From: Microbulbifer sp. TB1203
GTDB taxonomy: Bacteria; Pseudomonadota; Gammaproteobacteria; Pseudomonadales; Cellvibrionaceae
DNA: 64,000 bases
Direction: 5' to 3'
Assembly (NCBI RefSeq): GCF_030997045.1
Contig: NZ_CP116899.1
Coordinates: 5,046,001-5,110,000 of the forward strand
In this document: piece by piece, positions 59,125 through 64,000 of the stretch
Layout: every line of letters begins with the position of its first letter
Numbering within the stretch: the stretch's first letter is position 1
Position numbers and translations under genes: made by a program
The notes under the pieces: model-generated
Seen by the model: only the letters and a program-made list of their open reading frames with translations
What the model was told of the DNA's origin: nothing
The model's database searches: none

Positions 59125-60577
59125 CGATCAGCGACACGCTGCCGTCCGGCAGTACTTCGGCCATATGCCCCTCGGGTTCTTCCATCAGAAGAGTGGCGGC
59201 GAAGCCCAGAACCGCGGTGGCGGCGATCACCAGGAAGAAGGCCTGGTAGGAAACCAGGCTCAGCACGGTGAGGTAGAAGACCGCACCGACATTGCCGTAG
59301 GCGCCGGTCATACCGGCGATCTGGCCGGTGAGGCGGCGCTTGATCAGCGGCACCACCGCAAACACCGCGCCTTCGCCCGCCTGCACAAAGAAGGAGCAGG
59401 CCATCGCCGCGCATACCGCCAGGTACAGGGGCCACTGTGCGTTGATCTGGCTCATAGTGAAGTAGCCCAGCGCCAGGCCGACAACCAGGATCAGCAGGGT
59501 GGACTTGCGTCCATAGCGGTCGCTGAACAGCCCCCCGGCGGGGCGCGACACCAGGTTCATGAAGGCGTAACCGGAGGCCAGCAGGCCGGCCTTGACCGGG
59601 TCCAGCTCGAAGGTTTCGGAAAAGAACAGGGGCAGCATGGAGACCACCGCCAGCTCGGAGCCAAAAGTGGCGAAATAGAGCAGGTTGAGCACCGCCACCT
59701 GTTTGAATTTGTAGCGGTGGATGGGTGCCGGCGGATTGGTGAATACCTCGCGGTTGATGCTCCAGGTTTTTCTGGCGTCGAGCAGATAGAGAAGTCCCAG
59801 GCCACAGTAAATCACAGTGGCCCAGAAGCTGGAGATCATGTTGACGCCCGTGGAGAGCTTCCAGGTGAGCAGCGCCAGCGCCGCGTACATGGGCACTTTC
59901 ATTACCAGCAGCAGTACGAAATCCCCCGTGCTGGTCACTTCCATGGCACCGATTTTCTTCGGCTTGAAATAAGTGGAGCCCTTGGGGGTGTCTGTGACCG
60001 TGGCGTAGTAGATAAAACTGTACACCAGCGCCATCAAACCGGTGAGGCCGATGGCGTAGCGCCAGCCGTCGTCCCCGCCGAAAATCAGCGCGACGGTGGG
60101 CAGGGTCATGGCTGCGGCGGCGGAGCCGAAATTGCCCCAGCCGCCATAGATGCCCTCGGCGGTGCCCAGCTGGCGCGCCGGGAACCACTCGGACACCATG
60201 CGGATACCCACCACAAAGCCCGCGCCGATAAAGCCGAGCAGGAAGCGGCCCACGGCGGCCTGCACGAAGCTGTCCGCCAGCGCGAAGATAAAACAGGGCA
60301 CGCTGCCCACCGCCAGCAGCAGCGAATAGGTGAGGCGCGGGCCGTATTTGTCGGTGAGCATGCCGATCACGATGCGCGCAGGGATGGTCAGCGCCACATT
60401 GAGGATCAGCAGGGTTTTCACCTGGTCCGGGGTGAGCGACAGGCTGTCGGCAATGGCCATCAGCAGTGGCGCGTGGCTGAACCAGGCGAAGAATGAGATA
60501 AAGAAGGCCACCCACGTGAGGTGGAGGATTTTGGTTTTCCCGCGGAAGGAAAACAGGTTCAGGGTATCGCTGGACAT
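59114..60577 (-). CDS. NarK/NasA-type nitrate/nitrite MFS transporter
   Basis: A 487-residue 12-helix MFS protein: TWVAFFISFFAWFSHAPLLMAIADSL, ARIVIGMLTDKYGPRL, a nitrate signature GWGNFGSAAAAMTLP, and FFVQAGEGAVFAVVPLIKRRLTGQIAGMTGAYGNVGA. It imports nitrate for the reductase encoded downstream. Its leader contains a sigma-54 promoter, an ANTAR-like hairpin and a terminator, so transcription of the operon probably depends on NasT antitermination. Confidence 0.95.
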   Translation of the reverse strand: MSSDTLNLFSFRGKTKILHLTWVAFFISFFAWFSHAPLLMAIADSLSLTPDQVKTLLILNVALTIPARIVIGMLTDKYGPRLTYSLLLAVGSVPCFIFALADSFVQAAVGRFLLGFIGAGFVVGIRMVSEWFPARQLGTAEGIYGGWGNFGSAAAAMTLPTVALIFGGDDGWRYAIGLTGLMALVYSFIYYATVTDTPKGSTYFKPKKIGAMEVTSTGDFVLLLVMKVPMYAALALLTWKLSTGVNMISSFWATVIYCGLGLLYLLDARKTWSINREVFTNPPAPIHRYKFKQVAVLNLLYFATFGSELAVVSMLPLFFSETFELDPVKAGLLASGYAFMNLVSRPAGGLFSDRYGRKSTLLILVVGLALGYFTMSQINAQWPLYLAVCAAMACSFFVQAGEGAVFAVVPLIKRRLTGQIAGMTGAYGNVGAVFYLTVLSLVSYQAFFLVIAATAVLGFAATLLMEEPEGHMAEVLPDGSVSLIDVA

Positions 60578-60612
60578 GGTGGTTTCCTTTTATTCGATTT
60601 TGCCGCGGGCAT

Positions 60613-60654
60613 AAAAAAAGCCCACGGGGTTCGGCCTGGGGCCGCTGCCGGTGG
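60613..60654 (-). terminator. Leader terminator before the nitrate transporter
   Basis: Transcript stem CCACCGG...CCCCGTGG enclosing CGGCC-CCA-GGCCG, followed by GGGC and a run of seven T. It ends about 35 bases before the start codon and after the sigma-54 promoter, the position of an antitermination-controlled terminator. Confidence 0.72.
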
Positions 60655-60666
60655 ACTTCGTTGTCC
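60653..60666 (-). promoter_or_regulatory. Candidate ANTAR (NasT) target hairpin, transporter leader
   Basis: Transcript hairpin GGAC-AACGAA-GTCC with A1 and G4 in a six-base loop. Its 3' arm overlaps the 5' edge of the terminator, so the two could exclude each other. Confidence 0.55.
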
Positions 60667-60686
60667 GTTCATTGATTTTTTGCCAC

Positions 60687-60713
60687 AGGGGCGAACACAA
60701 GGTCCGCCCCTAC
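60687..60713. repeat. Palindromic repeat, family D
   Basis: GGGGCGAACACAAGGTCCGC followed by CCCC, a hairpin related to 48479-48506; in the transporter leader between promoter and terminator. Confidence 0.65.
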
Positions 60714-60739
60714 ACGCAAATCGTCATGTGGGTTTGGTA

Positions 60740-60755
60740 TTCAAATTACGTGCCA
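60740..60755 (-). promoter_or_regulatory. Sigma-54 promoter of the nitrate transporter
   Basis: Minus strand TGGCACGTAATTTGAA: a perfect TGGCACG -24 element and TTGAA at -12 with the 10-bp spacing. It starts immediately after the nasS stop codon. Confidence 0.78.
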
Positions 60756-61817
60756 TCACTTTTGGCGCTGCAGGAACTCCTCAGTCTGCCGGTACAGCTC
60801 CGGGCGGAATGCCCCCGCGGCCTGCGCATTTACCTGGGAGAATTCCCGGCAGAGTTCCAGCAGCTGTGCTGCTTTCTCCTCCGTGGGGCTGCCGTAGTCT
60901 CCATCGGCGAACAGGTGCCAGCCGGTATTGGCCGCGGCATCGGAATCGCTGCGGCGATACAGCTGATCCGCCAGTGACGGTGCCACCACCTCTTCCGGCA
61001 GCCCCAGGTATTCCTCCCGCGCCAGCAGCGCGGTGGCGTCCCGGCGTTGGGCGGGCTCTGCCAGCCAGCGGCAGGCCTGCAGCAGTGCGGCGCGCAGGGC
61101 CATGTGGGCAACCGGGTGGGCGTTGTGCCAGCTTTCGGTGACCGCCAGTACCTTCTCCGGCATGGCGGGCAGCAGTGTATTGCAGGGGGTGGCGATTGCG
61201 CCGATGCCCCTGCGCGCGGCCATGGTGTTCCAGGGTTCACCCACGCAATAGCCGTCGATTTCCCCCCGCTCCAGGTTGTCCACCATCTGTTCCGGCGGCA
61301 GCACCAGCAGCTGCAGATCCCGGTCCGGATCGATCTCCGCGGTGCGCAGCCAGTGGCGCAGCTGCAGTGCGTGACTGGAAAATGGGTATACGGTGGCGAA
61401 ACGCAGCGGCGCTTCGCCACTTGGGCGCGCGCGCAGGTATTCCTTCAGCGCCTGGCCGACCCGCCCGCCGTCGCAATCACCCGCCGGCAGTGGCAGCTTG
61501 CGATAGAGGGATTCCGCAAGGGTGATGGCGTTGCCGTTGCAGCTCAGGATCAGGCCGCTCAGCAGCCGTTCTCCGCACTGTGGGAGGGTCTGTGTCAGGG
61601 TCAGCGGCATGGGGGCGAGCATAGCGGCGGCGTCGGCGGCGCCGCCGATCAGCTTGTCGCGCAGAGTGGCCCAGGAGGTCTCCCGCTGCAGTTGCACTTT
61701 GAGCCCGAAGCGGCTGAAAAAGCCCATTTCCCGGGCGACGATCAGCGGCGCGCTGTCGGTGAGGCGCAAGTAGAGCAGCTTGAGGTGATTCTTTTCCGGG
61801 CTCAGGGAAGTAGGCAT
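60756..61817 (-). CDS. nasS: Nitrate sensor NasS (NrtA/CmpA-like)
   Basis: A 353-residue protein of the nitrate-binding NrtA family without signal peptide: KLLYLRLTDSAPLIVAREMGFF, SWATLRDKLIGGAADAAAMLAPMP, EIDGYCVGEPWNTMAARRGIG. NasS is the cytoplasmic nitrate sensor that holds NasT when nitrate is absent. ATG at 61817 is used; a TTG at 61850, overlapping the nasT stop as TTGA, is an alternative start. Directly after nasT. Confidence 0.9.
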   Translation of the reverse strand: MPTSLSPEKNHLKLLYLRLTDSAPLIVAREMGFFSRFGLKVQLQRETSWATLRDKLIGGAADAAAMLAPMPLTLTQTLPQCGERLLSGLILSCNGNAITLAESLYRKLPLPAGDCDGGRVGQALKEYLRARPSGEAPLRFATVYPFSSHALQLRHWLRTAEIDPDRDLQLLVLPPEQMVDNLERGEIDGYCVGEPWNTMAARRGIGAIATPCNTLLPAMPEKVLAVTESWHNAHPVAHMALRAALLQACRWLAEPAQRRDATALLAREEYLGLPEEVVAPSLADQLYRRSDSDAAANTGWHLFADGDYGSPTEEKAAQLLELCREFSQVNAQAAGAFRPELYRQTEEFLQRQK

Positions 61818-61846
61818 GGGTCGCTCAATTTTTTGGGGCTGAAGGC

Positions 61847-62431
61847 TCAATTTCCGGGCTGAAGATGTTGAATAATTCGCTCCGCCACCACGCGCATGGT
61901 GGAGTTACTGCTCATGGCCAGGTTGCGCAGGGTCTTGTGCGCGGCCTCTTCGCTGAGGTTCTTTTTGGCCATCAGCAGGCCCTTGGCCCGCTCGATGGCC
62001 TTGCGTTCGTCCAGTTGCTGGCGGGTGCGCTCCAGGGACTGGCGCAATTGCTGGTAGCTGCGGAACTGGGCCATGGCGATCTCGATCGCCGGCGCCACCC
62101 GTTCTGCGCTGATGCCCTCGGCCATATAGGCGCTCACGCCGGCCTCCACCGCGCGGGCGATAAAGCCCGCGTCGCCGCGGGGGGAGAACATGGCTACCGG
62201 GGTGGGATTCTGGCGGTTGATGATCGCCAGGCTTTCGAGGATGTCGCGGTCCGGGGACTCGATATCGATCAGCACGATATCCGGCCGGTGCCTCTCCACA
62301 TGGAGGAGTAGCCCCTCGGCGCTATTGAGCTGGGCCAGCAGTCGATAGCCGGCCGAGCGCAACTGGGCACAGACCATTTCCGCCCGTTCGGGGTGGTCGT
62401 CGACCAGCATTATGCCGAGAGATTTATTCAT
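61847..62431 (-). CDS. nasT: ANTAR-domain antiterminator NasT
   Basis: A 194-residue response-regulator-like protein with an N-terminal receiver (GIMLVDDHPERAEMV, DIVLIDIESPDRDILESL) and a C-terminal ANTAR domain (LDERKAIERAKGLLMAKKNLSEEAAHKTLRNLAM). It binds hexaloop RNA hairpins and prevents termination when NasS releases it in the presence of nitrate. The two candidate targets in this window are at 57119 and 60653. First gene of the nasTS pair. Confidence 0.94.
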   Translation of the reverse strand: MNKSLGIMLVDDHPERAEMVCAQLRSAGYRLLAQLNSAEGLLLHVERHRPDIVLIDIESPDRDILESLAIINRQNPTPVAMFSPRGDAGFIARAVEAGVSAYMAEGISAERVAPAIEIAMAQFRSYQQLRQSLERTRQQLDERKAIERAKGLLMAKKNLSEEAAHKTLRNLAMSSNSTMRVVAERIIQHLQPGN

Positions 62432-62628
62432 CGCTATTCAGTGTCTTATTGTCAGTGACCGGTCGCTGCAGTCCGGTGCCAGCAGTTCGGAGTCAATAAC
62501 CCGGTGACACCGAATGCCGCCGGGCTTTCTCTTGCCGCTGGGGAAAAGCAATCAAAAGCTGTGCCAAATGCAATTTCCAGGTAAACCGCCGGTGGCGGGC
62601 TGTGCTACCTTTAGCGGGATCTGTGGCT
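62432..62628. other. Intergenic upstream of nasT, no gene
   Basis: This part of the spacer holds the nasT promoter region. TGGCACCGGACTGCA on the minus strand (near 62475-62489) looks like a sigma-54 element but its spacing is one base short. No other structure noted. Confidence 0.35.
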
Positions 62629-62630
62629 TT

Positions 62631-62680
62631 TGCACATTCGTAGTGCAGGAGGCAATGTGGCGGCCAGTTTTTGGTGCACC
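62631..62680 (+). promoter_or_regulatory. NtrC-like binding sites before moaA
   Basis: TGCACATTCGTAGTGCA (62631-62647) is a near-perfect NtrC palindrome (GCAC-N7-GTGC); TGGTGCACC (62672-62680) carries further half sites. They are 50-100 bp upstream of the sigma-54 promoter at 62729. Confidence 0.6.
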
Positions 62681-62728
62681 CTGGATGCCCCTGCCTTGTT
62701 TTGGGCCTTGTGAGGGTGCGGGAACCGG

Positions 62729-62744
62729 TGGCATGATGATTGCG
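62729..62744 (+). promoter_or_regulatory. Sigma-54 promoter upstream of moaA
   Basis: TGGCATGATGATTGCG: GG and GC with the 10-bp spacing, one change from TGGCACG-N4-TTGC. It would start a transcript with a leader of about 200 nt. Confidence 0.65.
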
Positions 62745-62880
62745 TTGAATTTTGATGTAGATTTTGAACCCGAACTTGAGCGTTCTCCCGGAGGCTGCCA
62801 GCTCAGGACATCCAAACCGATAGAAACAAACATCCACAAACACCGAGCCCTCAAACCTAAGTTCTCCGAATAGGGTTTGT

Positions 62881-62953
62881 TGGCCGTGAACCGGTCTGCC
62901 CGGTTCACCAGGGTCGGCGGAGAAATCCGTCGGCCTCCCGAACTTGGAAAGGC
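62881..62953 (+). promoter_or_regulatory. Moco-riboswitch-like leader of moaA
   Basis: GGCC (62882-62885) can pair with GGCC (62932-62935), closing two helices: GTGAACCGG-TCTGC-CCGGTTCAC (62886-62908) and GGCGGA-GAAA-TCCGTC with a GNRA loop (62916-62931). Then GCCTCCCGAACTTGGAAAGGC (62933-62953) lets GCCTCC mask GGAAAGG, the ribosome-binding site of moaA. The helices, the GNRA loop and the GCCTCC...GGAAAGGC end match what I recall of the Moco RNA motif of moaA leaders. The 5' limit is uncertain and may lie further upstream. Confidence 0.6.
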
Positions 62954-62958
62954 GTTTG

Positions 62959-63927
62959 ATGCTAGAAGACAATCTCGGGCGCAGGTTCTATTACCTGCGC
63001 CTGTCCGTGACCGATGTGTGCAACTTCCGCTGCAACTACTGCCTGCCGGAAGGCTACACCGCGGCGGACGACAGCCCTCACCTCACCGCCGCCGAAACGG
63101 CGACGGTGATCCGCGCCTTTGCCAGCCTGGGCACGCAGAAAGTGCGCCTGACCGGCGGAGAGCCCTCCCTGCGCGCCGACCTCCCGGAAATCATTGCCGC
63201 TGCCAAAGGCACCGCCGGCATCCGCCGTGTGGCGGTGACCAGCAACGGCTATAAGCTGCCCAGGGTGATCGATGGCTGGCGGCGGGCGGGTCTGGATCAG
63301 CTCAATATCAGCATCGACAGCCTGCAGCCGGACGAATTCGCGCGGATTACCGGCCACGACTGCCTCCCGAAGGTGCTCGAAGGAATCGACCGCGCCCTCG
63401 AACTGGGCGTGACCACCAAGGTCAACGCGGTGCTGCTCTGCGACGGTGCGGGGCGGCGCCTGCGGGACTTCCTGCGCTGGCTCCGGGACACACCGGTCAC
63501 TCTCCGCTTTATCGAACTGATGCGCACCGGGGACAACCGGGAATTCTTTGCCAGCAACCACCTGCGCGGCGAGACCATCGAAGGGCAACTGGTGCGCGAC
63601 GGCTGGCAACTGCTGCCCCGCGAGCGCGACGCCGGCCCGGCGCGGGAATACAGCCACCCCGACTACCGCGGACGCATCGGCCTGATTACCCCCTACAGCG
63701 AGGATTTCTGCAGCAGCTGCAACCGCCTGCGGATTTCCGCCCAGGGCCGCCTGCACCTGTGCCTGTTTGCGGAACAGGGCATGGACCTGCTCGAGGAGAT
63801 CCGCCGCGGCGATACCGAGGTGCTCGCGGAGAGAATTCGCGCGCTGGTGACACAAAAGGCACCCAGTCACTATCTGCAGCAGGAGCGGGTGGGAGCCACG
63901 CGCAACCTGGCGATGCTCGGTGGTTAG
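62959..63927 (+). CDS. moaA: GTP 3',8-cyclase MoaA
   Basis: A 322-residue radical-SAM enzyme. N-terminal cluster motif CNFRCNYC, SAM-binding TGGEPSLR, a TIM-barrel body, and the C-terminal [4Fe-4S] motif CSSCNRLRISAQGRLHLC. It ends in the conserved GG (LGG). It starts molybdopterin synthesis from GTP. ATG at 62959 follows GGAAAGG, which can be sequestered by the leader. The start of mobA follows after 4 bp, so the operon makes the MGD cofactor needed by the nitrate reductase. Confidence 0.96.
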   Translation: MLEDNLGRRFYYLRLSVTDVCNFRCNYCLPEGYTAADDSPHLTAAETATVIRAFASLGTQKVRLTGGEPSLRADLPEIIAAAKGTAGIRRVAVTSNGYKLPRVIDGWRRAGLDQLNISIDSLQPDEFARITGHDCLPKVLEGIDRALELGVTTKVNAVLLCDGAGRRLRDFLRWLRDTPVTLRFIELMRTGDNREFFASNHLRGETIEGQLVRDGWQLLPRERDAGPAREYSHPDYRGRIGLITPYSEDFCSSCNRLRISAQGRLHLCLFAEQGMDLLEEIRRGDTEVLAERIRALVTQKAPSHYLQQERVGATRNLAMLGG

Positions 63928-63931
63928 CGGG

Positions 63932-64000
63932 ATGAAAGTCTGCCCCGTGGTGCTCGCCGGCGGCCAGTCCCGCCGAATGGGACGGGACAAGGCGCTGCTG
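63932..64000 (+). CDS. mobA: Molybdenum cofactor guanylyltransferase (3' end outside window)
   Basis: Only the first 23 codons are present (MKVCPVVLAGGQSRRMGRDK...). The LAGGQSRRMGxDK nucleotide-binding loop is the MobA hallmark. MobA attaches GMP to molybdopterin, giving the bis-MGD cofactor of nitrate reductases. It begins 4 bp after moaA. Confidence 0.9.
   Translation, partial: MKVCPVVLAGGQSRRMGRDKALL

Noticed and set aside
57199..59271. 690-codon plus-strand frame
   Set aside because: Antisense of the phosphatase/kinase fusion.
62475..62489. Third-strand sigma-54-like element before nasT (TGGCACCGGACTGCA)
   Set aside because: The spacing between the GG and GC elements is one base short, which normally abolishes sigma-54 recognition.
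62514..62873. 119-codon plus-strand frame upstream of moaA
   Set aside because: It crosses the NtrC sites and sigma-54 promoter and has no likeness to known proteins; the region reads better as regulatory DNA.

Overview
The window is GC-rich chromosomal DNA of a gammaproteobacterium. It shows a pseudomonad-like grpE-dnaK-dnaJ-dapB-carA-carB-greA order, a Fur with a single cysteine in the usual CxxC position, tmRNA and SmpB, many short intergenic palindromes, a surface protein made of thrombospondin type 3 repeats, and a secreted rhamnogalacturonan lyase. These traits fit a marine polysaccharide degrader of the Cellvibrionales, for example Microbulbifer or a relative. The genus is inferred from gene content, not from a marker gene.

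Layout. 1-3.9 kb: the 3' part of a very acidic calcium-binding repeat protein, containing an almost perfect 855-bp tandem triplication. 4.1-8.1 kb: a saccharopine-dehydrogenase-like gene, then a decayed accessory region next to ssrA with small conserved genes, an hsdR fragment, a GNAT/DUF1778 toxin-antitoxin pair and degenerate copies of the ssrA 3' end or terminator. 8.2-16.3 kb: two NSS transporters around smpB, ratA-ratB, bamE, fur, an acyltransferase and recN. 16.4-29.4 kb: the chaperone, lysine and carbamoyl-phosphate block, with two heat-shock promoters, a RimB-RimK fusion, a YfiR-like gene and a carA leader with a terminator. 29.4-39.5 kb: a frameshifted PL4 lyase, a TetR-controlled ABC exporter operon interrupted by a MITE, an uncharacterised membrane protein with a VWA lipoprotein, and a phosphodiesterase with a metallo-beta-lactamase-fold protein. 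39.6-49.8 kb: an RND pump with its TetR regulator, a YadGH-like ABC exporter, a SoxR-controlled flavin reductase and small enzymes.

49.8-64 kb is one functional unit, nitrate assimilation with its molybdenum cofactor supply. On the minus strand lie nasT, nasS, a nitrate transporter, a PP2C/kinase fusion, nirB, nirD, nitrate reductase and moeA. On the plus strand lie moaA and the start of mobA. The sequence shows three sigma-54-type promoters (before the transporter, nirB and moaA), NtrC-like sites, two hairpins with AACGNN hexaloops suited to the ANTAR protein NasT, and a structured moaA leader resembling the Moco riboswitch. Nitrogen limitation, nitrate and cofactor level therefore probably all feed into this locus.

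The most unusual signals are: the MITE that split a formerly overlapping ATPase/permease pair; two intergenic palindromes that share a core but have unrelated, perfectly self-complementary arms; the recent triplication in the repeat protein; the ssrA-side remnants; and the uncharacterised membrane/VWA pair.
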